In this document: positions 24,988 through 38,511 of the stretch, piece by piece
Layout: every line of letters begins with the position of its first letter
Position numbering within the stretch: the stretch's first letter is position 1
Source: Avena insularis
Lineage: Eukaryota; Streptophyta; Magnoliopsida; Poales; Poaceae
Assembly (NCBI GenBank): GCA_023614405.1
Contig: CM042696.1
Location: forward strand, 333,985,211-334,049,210
Direction of reading: 5' to 3'
DNA length: 64,000 bases
Notes under the pieces: generated by a model
Told to the model about the DNA's origin: nothing
What the model saw: the letters and a program-made list of their open reading frames with translations, nothing else
Database searches by the model: none
Position numbers and translations under genes: made by a program

Positions 24988-26452
24988 AAGGATACCTCTA
25001 ATATTGTTTCACATAGTAGTGTTATGAGAGCTAGTATTTCTGTGTTTTCTGTTAGAATAAGTGATCATTGCTATGATGGTCCTTATGATAGCTATATTGT
25101 TAAGTTTATGCATGATGCTGAAAGTTACTATGAAAGAGGGAAAAGTGTTCTTATGCATCTCAATAATATCAAGTTTCCTCGCTTTATGCTGAAAGTTTTT
25201 ATGTTGCACTTCTTTTGCCTTCTTATGCAAGTTGCCTCTGGTTTCAAGAACTTGTTCGTTTACAAAATTCCCTTGCATAGGAAGTCGGTTAGACTTAAAT
25301 GTGTGTGTGTGTTTTGCTTCGTATGCTCTCTTTCACTTCAATTCATATCCCTATGAGAGCTTCTTCAAAATTATCATGCCCATCTTAAAGGCTATAAAGA
25401 AAGAGCTTTATGGGAGACAACCCAATTTGTTTTTGCTTTCAGTTTGTTTTTTGCTTCTTTGAGTCTTGGAAGTTATTACTTCGGTAATAACCGCTCCTTA
25501 TCCGTTTTGTTTGGTTTTTGTGTCAAGATCAACCTCTAATGAGAGAGAAGTAATATTTGGGGAAGTTGTTGTCCCGAAACTGATTTTTTGTGCTTCACCG
25601 TAAAAATTCGTGAGAGATCTCTGTATGTCGGATTGAGCTGTAATTTTTTGTGATTCTGCCCCAGGTTGTTATTTAACTTTCTTTAGTTTTGAAATTTTTT
25701 ATTTGAGCAACATAAGATTTTCGAAACAATTGATCTTTACCTCCTGGTCTGTTTTGACAGATTTAGCCACTCTTGCATTTGCTTCTTTATTCGATCTCCT
25801 TTTTGAATTCTTTTTGGGTTTTCGGAAGGATTTACTTCAGTAGCTTTTGTTTTGATGGTTTTCAGTTGAAGTTGGACTCAAAAGGTTTTATCACTTCACT
25901 TATACTAATGTTGCTAATGAGAACTGTGTGAAGTTTTGTGTGAAAGAAATTTCCAGGAAGTGGAGACAATGGTGTAATAAGGAAGAGAAGGGTTTTATGA
26001 CTCAAGTAATAAGTGTATGAAGATGAATATATTGATGTTATTCAAGTGGTGACTCCGAAAGAATCTACTAGATACCAAATTCAGAGACCTACAGAGTCTG
26101 TTTTCAAATAGGTAACAGTTCTGGTAAGAAAAGTTCCGCAATATTACAATCCAACTATATTTTTGCAGTTTTCAGTCAATAAGGAAAGTTACGAAGTGAA
26201 AAAGGGACAGAAATGGAGCCAGGGTGGCCCACACACCCCATGGCGCGGGCCCACCCCTGGCCGCGCCACCAGGTGGTGAGGCCACCCAGGACTCCGCCTC
26301 CGACTCGTTTTCTCCCAGTACCTTCCTTTTGATATGAAACTTCATAATATATAACCCCCGGATCTTCCGAGGTTCGTATATCGTGTTTTCGTCGTGTTTT
26401 TTGTTTCGATCTGTTTCTGCCAGTACATACTCTTTGAAGGCTTAGAAGCACA
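24988..26452 (+). other. Gypsy interior between the two frames
   Basis: AT-rich, no credible gene. A short stretch (25024-25356) translates as VRISDHCYDGPYDSYIVKF and AESYYERGK, which looks like further decayed element protein. At 26216-26290 a GC-rich segment (CACACCCCATGGCGCGGGCC) resembles a segment of the 3' LTR at 29215-29290. Confidence 0.5.
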
Positions 26453-26956
26453 ATGGTGTCTGCCAAGGATAAAGGGAAGGAGCCCATGGAGGAAGACCTC
26501 CAAGACCTCAGGAAGGAGAAGGAGATCAAGAGTGAAGGTGAAGAGGAGCAAGGACAACATCCACACACTGGCACTACCATTGTGAGCATTGGAGTAGTGA
26601 CAAACCTAGCCATTGGAGGGAAGCCTCCTCATCACCGTTCAGATCCCTGGTCACTTCCTCCATGCACCAAGAATCCTTTCCATACCCTTATCCATGAGCA
26701 TTAATACCAGAATATGCCCAAGGGGAAATTACCCTCCAATTGGGATTTTCCTCGTTCTAGCCATGCAAGAAAAGAAGACTTTAAGGAGGAAGAGTGGGGA
26801 AAGAATAGCAAGAGCTGGAATTCTCAACATGACGTGATCATGAGCCGCATTGAGAAAAACTCACAACTGATTCGTAATCTCACCTTCGAGATTGAGGACT
26901 TGGGGAAATTGGTCAAGACGCTCATCGAGAGGATACCACCACCACCAAAGGAGTAA
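26453..26956 (+). pseudogene. Second frame of the Gypsy element, unknown function
   Basis: Starts MVSAKDKGKEPMEED and runs in one frame to 26956, broken by a TAA at 26702-26704. The first part is charged (Lys/Glu). The second contains KLPSNWDFPRSSHARKEDF and ends in a heptad-like segment SRIEKNSQLIRNLTFEIEDL, a probable short coiled coil, followed by PPPPKE. No enzymatic motif is visible. I know this kind of small charged frame from non-autonomous Triticeae Gypsy elements, but have no function for it. Confidence 0.55.
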
Positions 26957-28940
26957 TTCGTCATCAGGTTTGGCATCCCCTTGGTTTGTTCCAATCTTGG
27001 GGGAGTGCCGCGGTATCACATCACTATCTTCTATCTTTTTACCTTTTTAGTAGAGTCATATCATGAATAGAGGAGTTATTTTGTAGTATGGTTTGCATTA
27101 TGGAAGTGTCCCCTCTCTCGTTAGATATTTATCCCTTGGTGTGAGTTGCCGTTATGGAATATTAGTGAGAAGTTCTTTCATTCACTCTTTTGCATAGCTT
27201 ATATTAGTTTTCAGTTCGTGGTTATATGGTTGATCTTGTTGTTAGTATTGGTATCACTTTGGGATCATTGAGTTAATTTAGTTGGTTTTGGCAAACCTGG
27301 CTCGGTCAGTAGCAACACTACTTTTGAGAGTTGAATGAAAAATATAGAAGTACTCTAAAGAAAAATAATTGCATCGTCTTTCTTTCTTGATTTGCTCATA
27401 AGTTTAGTATTCTCTAGTTAAGATCTTTTGTGCTTCCAAGGAAGATTGCATGTTTGTCTTTATCACTTGTATGTTTGTTTGTTTCCTTCAACTCTTGTAC
27501 TTGCTACCCAGCCTTGCTAGCCAAAAACCTGTACTGAGAGGGTATTCTTCTCGTGTATCCACCTCCTTTAAACTAAAACCTTTGCCATTTGTGTCCACCA
27601 TACCTACCTATTAGCATTATTGCTATTCCAAGTAAATTCTTGTTTTATCTACCTCCCAAATTAAACTTGTTATGTGAAAATTAGTGATTAAATCTCTCAC
27701 GAACTTGATGGCACACTTTACTTTCTTGCACTTAATAAACTTGAACCATTGTGCTCACCTATGTTGCGTATATGCTTGCGCTTTGTAAGTTGTGAATTAG
27801 CAGAACCATGCTATCATGGGGAACGCTTTCAACATTGCAGTGGTACTTAGTACCTAGTTGATATCATGTCCTTTTTTCTATGGATGTCGTCGGTGTGAAA
27901 TGAAAGGGGAGCTTGTAAGTCCATGGAGTTATGCATGTGTGTTAGAGAAACGCCTGGGCCACTGGTCTAATCCATGATGACATGGTGGAAACCTGTAGCG
28001 TAACCATAACAAGTATCTATGAAGCATTCTTATAAAAAAAGAGATAGAGATTGAGAAAAAGAGAAAAGGAAAAAAAAGAGGTTATGAAAAGAGGAAAGAG
28101 AGAAAAAAGCACCATATTCCCATGGTAAATAAGAAGATTACCGAGATGCTTGTTGTCTGCTTGCCTTGTCATTTTGATATGGGGATTCTTCCGTATCATC
28201 GGGCAAGGGGTACGCCATTGGCGGTTCTCTATGATACACATATGCTTACGATGACAAGAACTTACCGATAACTAAACTTGAGTAGCATGAGGAGCGGCCC
28301 TCGTATTCAAGGGACATGAGATTCTCAACTTAGAACTTGTCAATGCATATCCTCATTTTTGATCACTTTAACCTTAATCACCTAAAGATGCCTATGATAG
28401 GGGAAATGAGAGCTAGAAGCTAGTAAGTATCATAATTTTTGGGAGCTCTTTATGAGACTTGCAATCCCTGTTTCCCTCTTTGAAGGGCCTTTCTTTTACT
28501 TTGTAGTTGAGTCAGTAAACCTACTCCCTTCTATCTCAGCAAGTATCTTGAGTTGATGTGTTTCATTCATTCGTATGATGATTTATTCAATCATGTTTCT
28601 TATGTTCCTTGCTTTGCACATTGCTCTTATCCTGATGTTTACTACTTTGAAAGCTATCATTGAAAAACCAACTATTTGTAAACTCCAGCAAATTATCAAC
28701 TATTCTTCGACCAAGAGCTAAGTTTGCCATTACCAATTATGATTCACTTTATGTATCTTTACTGTGTTTCCTTTAATTATTAAAAGTTGAGTTATATAAT
28801 AGTGAGTTGTCTTCTATTATGATCTATGTATTTGATGAATGTGATGCTTCTTGTCCGTATTCTTTTATCGACTCTTCACTCCATAAACCTGAGGTCATGT
28901 TTATTGAGCTCAGTTTTGCTTGGGGACAAGCGAAGTCTAA
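26957..28940 (+). other. Non-coding 3' interior of the Gypsy element
   Basis: Nearly 2 kb where autonomous elements carry pol. No frame longer than about 75 codons is convincing and no RT, RNase H or integrase motif is seen. It contains a purine-rich stretch at 28035-28110 (repeated GAGAAAAAG) and ends in CTAAGCTTGGGGGAG. Confidence 0.65.
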
Positions 28941-28952
28941 GCTTGGGGGAGT
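28941..28952 (+). other. Polypurine tract of the Gypsy element
   Basis: GCTTGGGGGAGT directly before the 3' LTR, the expected place for plus-strand priming. Confidence 0.75.
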
Positions 28953-30457
28953 TGATACGTCCATTTTGCATCACTATTGTATGTCTTAATTCACTATTAT
29001 TCATTGATATATTTCATATTGAGAGGTGATACTTATGTCTATTTTTGCATGGTTGATGAATTTTGGAGCATGGACCACTGCAGTCAGGATTCTGATGGAA
29101 AAGGTGCTGTTTGGATGCAAAATTCACGATGATCAGAAAATCCGGGAAAATATATAGAAAATCGTATTGTTCCAGAAGACTAAGGATGCCAGAAGATGGA
29201 GTGGAGATGGGCCACAGGGGGCCCACACCACCCCATGGCGCGGGCAGGCCTAGGCCACGCCAGGAGGTGGTGTGGCCACCCTGACCCACTCCAGCTTCTC
29301 CCTTCTGGCGTATATCAACCTCCCGAAACCCTAAGACTCAGGGCGCGACCACAAAAAGATTCCGCCACCTCTGCGAGGCGGAAAACACCGAGAGAGAAAG
29401 ATCTCTCCGACAGACAGATTTCTGCCGGGGGAATTCCTTCCCGGAGAGGGGAGATCATCGCCATCAACACCACCATCAAGCTGGACTTCATCGGGATCAT
29501 CATCATCACCACCATCATCATCACCATCAGCACCCTCATCACCATCTCCATATTTTTGTAACAATTGCGTTGAATCTTGCATAGTTCATAGGGGAAACTT
29601 TCCCAGTGTTGATTACTCTTTGTAGTTGATGCTGTTGAGTGAACCGTTGAATTATTGTTTATGTTCAGATTGTTATACATCATTATTCCATCTCTGATCA
29701 TGATCCATATGATGTCTTGTGAGTAGTTCATTTTGTTCTTGAGGACATGGGAGAAGTCTTGTTGTTAGTAGTGGAGTTGTGTTGAGAAAGATTCAATAGA
29801 TTGTTATTTAAGTTGTGGTGTACTTCTTCTAGTGGTGTCATGTGAACGTCGACTACATGACACTTCACCTATATGGGCCTAGGGGAATGCATTGTGTATT
29901 TGGCTACTAATCGTAGGGGTTGCCGGAGTGACAGAAACCTGAACCCCCATTAGGAAACCATTGCACAAGGGACGTAAGGGTCTTAGAGTTTAAAGTTGTG
30001 GTTAGGTTTCTACCTTAATTACTTTCTTGTACTTATGGATGTTTGCAAGGGGTATAATCACAAGTATGTATTAGTCTTGGATGGGGCGGTACATTAGCAC
30101 AGGTTCACCCACACAACACTTAGCAAGCTAAAGAAGATTAATCAACTATATGAAGCGAAAGCACTTGACAGTCTTCCCATGTGTCCTCAAGAACGTTTGG
30201 TCATATTAAGTAATACAACCGGCTTGTCCTTTGCTACATAAAGGATTGGGCCACTTGCTGCATTTATTCCTACTGTCTTTTATTTACTCGTACTTTGTTT
30301 ACTTGCTTTATCAAAAACCCCTAAAAATCCGTTTGCTAAGTATTTGCAGAGAATTCCTAATCCATACCACTAGCCAGCACCTTCTGCTCCTCGTTGGGTT
30401 TGACACTCTTACTTATCGAAAATACTGCGATACACCCCCTATACTTGTCGGTCATCA
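28953..30457 (+). mobile_element. 3' LTR of the Gypsy element
   Basis: 1505 bp starting TGATACGTCC and ending GGTCATCA. Its last 619 bp align to the partial 5' LTR. Satellite block 2 starts at the next base (GTGTG at 30458 would be the right target duplication). Confidence 0.88.
29494..29550 (+). repeat. ATC/CAT trinucleotide microsatellite in the 3' LTR
   Basis: Run of ATC and ACC triplets (ATCATCATCATCACC and continuation) within the LTR. The corresponding part of the 5' LTR is missing, so its length change cannot be judged. Confidence 0.7.
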
Positions 30458-33400
30458 GTGTGTTCTTCCCACAGACCACACATGGATCCACCGATGTCAT
30501 TGCATGTGTGTTCTTCCCATGAACCACACATGGATCCACCGGTGTCATTGCATGTCTGCTCTTTTAATTAACCACACCTAGAGTCATTGCATGTGTGTTC
30601 TTTTCATGAACCACATATCACCGGAGTCATTGCATGTGTGTTCTTCCCAAAGACCACACATGGATCCACCAGTGTCATTGCATGTGTGTTCTTCCCACAG
30701 ACCACACAGATCCACCAGTGTCATTGCATGTGTTCCTCCCATGAACCACACATGGATCCACTAGTGTCACTGTATGTCTGCTCTTCCCATGAACCATAGC
30801 TAGAGTCATCGCATGCGTGCTCTTTTCACAAACCACAGCTAGAGTCATTGCATGTGTGTTCTTCTTACAAACCATATCATGAACCACACCCAGTGTCATT
30901 GCATGTGTGTTCTTCTCACAAACCACACATGGATCCACCGGTGTCACTGCATGTCTGCTCTTCTCATTAACCACTGCTGGAGTCATTGCATGTCTGTTCT
31001 TTTCACAAACCACATATCACCAGAGTCATTGCATGTGTGTTCTTCCCATGAACCACACATGGATCCACCCAGTGTCATCGCATGTGTGTTCTTTCCGTGA
31101 ACCACACATGGATCCACCAGTGTCATTGCATGTCTGCTCTTCTCATTAACCACAACTAGAGTCATTGCATGTTTGTTCTTTTCACAAACCACATATCACC
31201 AGAGTCATTGCATGTGTGTTCTTCCCATGAACCACACCTAGTGACATTGCATGTGTGTTCTTATCATTAACCCCACATGGATCCACCAGTGTCATTGCAT
31301 GTCTGCTCTTTTCATTAACCACATCTAGAGTCATTGCATGTGTGCTCTCTTCACAAACCACATATCACCAGAGTCATTGCATGTGTGTTCTTCCCATAGA
31401 CCACACATGGATCCACCGGTGTCATTTTATGTGTGTTCTTCCCATGAACCACACATGGATCCATCGGTGTCATTGCATGTGTGTTCTTCCCATGAACCAC
31501 ACATGGATCCACCGGTGTCATTGCATGTGTGTTCTTCTCACAAACCACACATGGATCCACCCAGTGTCATCACATGTGTGTTCTTCCCATGAACCACACA
31601 TGGATCCACCAGTGTCATTGCATGTCTGCTCCTTTCATGACCCACAACTAGAGTCACTGGATGTGTGTTCTTCTCATAGACCACATATCACCAGTGTCAT
31701 TGCATGTGTGTTCTTCCCAAAGACCACACATGGATCCACCAGTGTCATTGCATGTATGTTCTTCTCACAAACCATATCATGAACCACACCCAGTGTCATT
31801 GCATGTGTGTTCTTCTCACACACCACACATGGATCCACCAGTGTCATTGCATGTGTGTTCTTCTCACAAACCATATCATGAACCACACCCAGTGTCATTG
31901 CATGTGTGTTCTTCCCATGAACCACACATGGATCCACCAGTGTCATTGTATGTCTGTTCTTTTCATTAACCATAGCTAGAGTCATTGCATGTGTGTTCTT
32001 CTCACAAACCACGTATCACCGGTGTCTATGCATGTGTTTTCTTCCCATGAACCACACATGGATCCACCAGTGTCATTGCATGTGTGTTCTTCCCATAGAC
32101 CACACATGGATCCACCGGTGTAATTCCATGTATGCTCTTCTCATTAACCACAGCTAGAGTCATTGCATGTCTGTTCTTTTCACAAACCACATATCACCAG
32201 AGTCATTGCATGTGTGTTATTCCCATGAACCACACCCAGTGTCATTGCATGTGTGTTCTTATCATTAACCCCACATGGATCCACCGGTGTCATTGAATGT
32301 CTGCTCTTTTCATTAACCATAGCTAGAGTCATTGCACGTGTGTTCTTTTCACAAACCACATATCACCAGAGTCATTGCATGTGTGTTCTTCTCACAGACC
32401 ACATATCACCTGTGTCATTGCATGTGTGTTCTTCCCAAAGACCACACATGGATCCACCAGTGTCATAGCATGTGTGTTCTTCTCACAAACCACACATGGA
32501 TCCACCAGTGTCATTGCATGTCTGCTCTTCTCATTAACCACAGCTAGAGTCATTGCATGTCTGTTCGTTTCACAAACCACATATCACCAGAGTCATTGCA
32601 TGTGTGTTCTTCCCATGAACCACACATGGATCCACCGGTGTCATTGCATGTGTGTTCTTCCCATGAACCACACATGGATCCACCGGTGTCATTGCATATG
32701 TGTTCTTCTCACAAACCACACATGGATCCACCTAGTGTCATCGCATGTGTGTTCTTCCCATGAACCACACATGGATCCACCAGTGTCATTGCATGTCTGC
32801 TCTTTTCATGAACCACAACTAGTCATTAGATGTGTGTTCTTCTCATAGACCACATATCACCAGTGTCATTGCATGTGTGTTATTCCCAAAGACCACACAT
32901 GGATCCACCAGTGTCATTGCATGTGTGTTCTTATCACAAACCATATCATGAACCACACCCAATGTCATTGCATGTGTGTTATTCTCATAGACCACACATG
33001 GATCAACCAGTGTCATTGCATGTGTGTTCTTCTCACAAACCATATCATGAACCACACCCAGTGTAATTGCATGTGTGTTCTTCCCATGAACCACACATGG
33101 ATCCACCAGTGTCATTGTATGTCTGTTCTTTTCATTAACCATAGCTAGAGTCATTGCATGTGTGTTCTTCTCACAAACCACGTATCACCGGTGTCTATGC
33201 ATGTGTGTTCTTCCCATGAACCACACATGGATCCACCAGTGTCATTGCATGTGTGTTCTTCCCATAGACCACACATGGATCGACCGGTGTAATTGCATGT
33301 CTGCTCTTCTCATTAACCACAGCTAGAGTCATTGCATGTCTGTTCTTTTCACAAACCACATATCACCAAAGTCATTGCATGTGTGTTCTTCCCATGAACC

Positions 33401-36368
33401 ACACCCAGTGTCATTGCATGTGTGGTCGATCATTAACCCCACATGGATCCATCGGTGTCATTGCATGTCTGCTCTTTTCATTAACCATAGCTAGAGTCAT
33501 TGCACGTGTGCTCTTTTCACAAACCACATATCACCAGAGTCATTGCATGTGTGTTCTTCTCACAGACCACATATCACCTGTGTCATTGCATGTGTGTTCT
33601 TCCCAAAGACCACACATGGATCCACCAGTGTCATTGCATGTGTGTTCTTCTCACAAACCACACATGGATCCACCGGTGTCATTGCATGTCTGCTCTTCTC
33701 ATTAACCACAGCTAGAGTCATTGCATGTCTGTTCTTTTCACAAACCACATATCACTAGAGTCATTTCATGTGTGTTCTTCCCATAAACCACACCCAGTGA
33801 CATTGCATGTGTGTTCTTCTCATTAACCCAACATGGATCCACCATTGTAATTGCATGCCTTCTCTTTTCATTAACCACAACTAGAGTGATTGCATGTGTG
33901 CTCTTTTCACAAGCCACGTATCACTAGAGTCATTGCATGTGTGTTCTTCTCACAGACCACATATCACCTATGTCATTGCATGTGTGTTCTTCCCAAAGAC
34001 CACACATGGATCCACCAGTGTCATTGCATGTGTGTTCTTCCCACATGCCACACATGGATCCACCGGTGTCATTGCATGTGTGTTCTTCTGACAAACCACA
34101 CATGGATCCACCTAGTGTCATCGCATGTGTGTTCTTCCCATGAACCACACATGGATCCACCAGTGTCATTGTATGTCAGTTTTTTTCATTAACGATAGCT
34201 AGATTCATTGCATGTGTGTTCTTCTCACAAACCACGTATGCATGTGTTTTATACCCATGAACCGCACATGGATCCACCACTGTCATTGCATGTGTGTTCT
34301 TCTCACAAACCATATCATGAACCACACCTAGTGTCATTGCATGTGTGTTCTTCTCACAGACCACACATGGATCCACCAGTGTCATTGCATGTGTGTTCTT
34401 CTCACAAACCATATGATGAACCACACCCAGTGTCATTGCATGTGTGTTCTTCTCACAGACCACACATGGATCCACCAGTGTCATTGCATGTGTGTTCTTC
34501 TCACAAACCATATCATGAACCACACCCAGTGTCATTGCATGTGTGTTCTTCCCATGAACCACACATGGATCCACCAGTGTCATTGTATGTCTGTTCTTTT
34601 CATTAACCACAACTAGAGTCATTGCATGTGTGTTCTTCTAGCAAACCACATATCACCGGTGTCTATGCATGTGTGTTCTTCCCATGAACCACACATGGAT
34701 CCACCAGTGTCATTGCATGTGTGTTCTTCCCATAGACCACACATGGATCCACCGGTGTAATTGCATGTCTGCTCTTCTCATTAACCACAGCTAGAGTCAT
34801 TACATGTCAGTTCTTTTCACAAACCACATATCACCAGAGTCATTGCATGTGTGTCCTTCCCATGAACCACACCCAGTGTCATTGCATGTGTGTTCTTATA
34901 ATTAACCCCACATGGATCCACCGGTGTCATTGCATGTCTGCTCTTTTCATTAACCGTAGCTAGAGTCATTGCATGTGTGCTCTTTTCACAAACCACATAT
35001 CACCAGAGTCATTGCATGTGTGTTCTTCTCACAGACCACATATCACCTGTGTCATTGCATGTGTGTTCTTCCCAAAGACCACACATGGATCCACCAGTGT
35101 CATTGCATGTGCGTTCTTCTCACAAACCACACATGGATCCACCGATGTCATTGCATGTCTGCTGTTCTCATTAACCACAGCTAGAGTCATTGCATGGCTA
35201 TTCTTTTCACAAACCACATATCACCAGAGTCATTGCATGTGTGTTCTTCCCATGAACCACAACCAGTGACATTGCATGTGTGTTCTTATCATTAACCCCA
35301 CATGGATCCACCGTTGTCATTGCATGTCTTCTCTTTTCATTAACCACAGCTAGAGTCATTGCATGTGTGATCTTTTCACAAACCAAATATCACCAGAGTC
35401 ATTGCATGTGTGTTCTTCTCACAGACCACATATCACCTGTGTCATTGCATGTGTGTTCTTCCCAAAGACCACACATGGATCCACCAGTGTCATTGCATGT
35501 GTGTTCTTCCCACAGACCATACATGGATCCACCGGTGTCATTGCATGTGTGTTCTTCCCATGAAGCACACATGGATCCACCGGTGTCATTGCATGTGTGT
35601 TCTTCCCATGAACCACACATTGATCCACCGGTGTCATTGCATGTGTGTTCTTCTTACAAACCACACATGGATCCACCCAGTGTCATCGCATGTGTGTTCT
35701 TCCCATGAACCACACATGGATCCACCAGTGTCATTGCATGTCTGCTCCTTTCATGAACCACAACTAGAGTCATTGGATGTGTGTTCTTCTCACAGACCAC
35801 ATATCACCAGTGTCATTGCATATGTGTTCTTCCCAAAGACCACACATGGATCCACCAGTGTCATTGCATGTGTGTTCTTCTCACAAACCATATCATGAAC
35901 CACACCCAGTGTCATTGCATGTGTGTTCTTCTCACAGACCACACATGGAGCCACCAGTGTCATTGCATGTGTGTTCTTCTCACAAACCATATCATGAACC
36001 ACACCGAGTGTCATTGCATGTGTGTTCTTCCCATCAACCACACATGGATCCACCAGTGTCATTGTATGTCTGTTCTTTTCATTAACCACAGCTAGAGTCA
36101 TTGCATGTGTGTTCTTCTCACAAACCACGTATCACCGGTGTCTATGCATGTGTGTTCTTCCCATGAACCACACATGCATCCACCAGTGTCATTGCATGTG
36201 TGTTCTTCCCATAGACCACACATGGATCCACCAGTGTAATTGCATGTCTGCTCTTCTCATTAACCACGGCTAGAGTCATTGCTTGTCAGTTCTTTTCACA
36301 AACCACATATCACCAGAGTCATTGCATGTGTGTTCTTCCCATGAAGCACATCCAGTGTCATTGCATCT

Positions 36369-38511
36369 ATGTTCTTATCATTAACCCCAGATGGATCCAC
36401 CGGTGTCATTGCATGTCTGCTCTTTTCATTAACCATATCTAGAGTCATTGCATGTGTGCTATTTTCACAAACCACATATCACCAGAGTCAATGCATGTGT
36501 GTTCTTCTCACAGACCACATATCACCTGTGTCATTGCATGTGTGTTCTTCCCAAAGACCACACATGGATCCACCAGTGTCATTGCATGTGTGTTCTTCTC
36601 ACAAACCACACATGGATCCACCGGTGTCATTGCATGTCTGCTCTTCTCATTAACCACAACTAGAGTCATTGCATGTCTGTTCTTTTCACAAACCACATAT
36701 CACCAGAGTCATTGCATGTGTGTTCTTCCCATGAACCACACATGGATCCACCTGTGTCATTGCATGTGTGTTCTTCCCATGAACCACACATGGATCCACC
36801 GGTGTCATTGCATGTGTGTTCTTCTCACAAACCACACATGGATCCACCCAGTGTCATCGCTTGTGTGTTTTTCCCATGAACCACACATGGATCCACCAGT
36901 GTTGTTGCATGTCTGCTCTTTTCATGAACCATAGCTAGAGTCATTGGATGTGTGTTCTTCTCACAGACCACATATCACCAGTGTCATTGCATGTGTGTTC
37001 TTCCCAAAGAACACACATGGATCCACCAGTGTCATTGCATGTGTGTTCTTCTCACAAACCATATCATGAACCACACCGAGTGTCATTGCATGTGTGTTCT
37101 TCCCATCAACCACACATGGATCCACCAGTGTCATTGTATGTCTGTTCTTTTCATTAACCACAGCTAGAGTCATTGCATGTGTGTTCTTCTCACAAACCAC
37201 GTATCACCGGTGTCTATGCATGTGTGTTCTTCCCATGAACCACATATGCATCCACCAGTGTCATTGCATGTGTGTTCTTCCCATAGACCACACATGGATC
37301 CACCAGTGTAATTGCATGTCTGCTCTTCTCATGAAGCACGGCTAGAGTCATTGCATGTCAGTTCTTTTCACAAACCACATATCACCAGAGTCATTGCATG
37401 TGTGTTCTTCCCATGAAGCACACCCAGTGGCATTGCATCTGTGTTCTTATCATTAACCCCATATGGATCCACCGGTGTCATTGCATGTCTGCTCTTTTCA
37501 TTAACCATAGCTAGAGTCATTGCATGTGTGCTCTTTTCACAAACCACATATCACCAGAGTCATTGCATGTGTGTTCTTCTCACAGACCACATATCACCTG
37601 TGTCATTGCATGTGTGTTCTTCCCAAAGACCACACATGGATCCACCAGTGTCATTGCATGTGTGTTCTTCTCACAAACCACACATGGATCCACCGTGTCA
37701 TTGCATGTCTGCTCTTCTCATTAACCACTTCTAGAGTCATTGCATGTCTGTTCTTTTCACAAACCACATATCACTAGAGTCATTGCATGTGTGTTCTTCC
37801 CATGAACCACACATGGATCCACCTGTGTCATTGCATGTGTGTTCTTCCCATGAACCACACATGGATCCACCGGTGTCATTGCATGTGTGTTCTTCTCACA
37901 AACCACACATGGATCCACCCAGTGTCATCGCATGTGTGTTTTTCCCATGAACCACACATGGCTCCACAAGTGTTGTTGCATGTCTGCTCTTTTCATGAAC
38001 CATAGCTAGAGTCATTGGATGTGTGTTCTTCTCACAGACCACATATCACAAGTGTCATTGCATGTGTGTTCTTCCCAAAGACCACACATGGATCCACCAG
38101 TGTCATTGCATGTGTGTTCTTCTCACAACCCATATCATGAACCACACCGAGTGTCATTACATGTGTGTTCTTCCCATCAACCACACATGGATCCACCAGT
38201 GTCATTGTATGTCTGTTCTTTTCATTAACCACAGCTAGAGTCATTGCATTTGTGTTCTTCTCACAAACCACGTATCACCGGTGTCTATGCATGTGTGTTC
38301 TTCCCATGAACCACGCATGCATCCACCAGTGTCATTGCATGTGTGTTCTTCCCATAGACCACACATGGATCCACCAGTGTAATTGCATGTCTGCTCTTCT
38401 CATTAACCACGGCTAGAGTCATTGCATGTCAGTTCTTTTCACAAACCACATATCACCAGAGTCATTGCATGTGTGTTCTTCCCATGAAGCACATCCAGTG
38501 TCATTGCATCT
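36369..38511 (-). repeat. Higher-order unit of about 2.14 kb, copy 1
   Basis: The marker TCATTAACCCCAGATGGATC near 36385 recurs near 38528 and 40667 (offsets 2143 and 2139), with an intermediate, slightly different copy about 1071 bp after each (37441, 39580). A 1.07-kb unit has therefore become a two-part 2.14-kb unit that was then amplified. Confidence 0.8.

Larger units (their letters stand above)
23181..30457 (+). mobile_element. Gypsy LTR retrotransposon lacking pol, 5'-truncated
   Basis: The order is partial 5' LTR (23181-23799), tRNA-Asp primer site, a gag-like frame with one stop, a second frame with one stop, about 2 kb of non-coding interior, purine tract and full 3' LTR (28953-30457). 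I find no reverse transcriptase, integrase or protease, so it is non-autonomous. The LTR start TGATACGTCC and the primer site place it among Triticeae Gypsy families such as Sabrina/WHAM/Fatima; the exact family is uncertain. The 3' LTR abuts satellite block 2 directly. The left 886 bp of the 5' LTR and its left target site are missing. Confidence 0.88.

Noticed and set aside
29315..29731. Minus-strand open frame with Met/Asp-rich repeats
   Set aside because: It is the reverse translation of a CAT/ATC microsatellite in the Gypsy 3' LTR.
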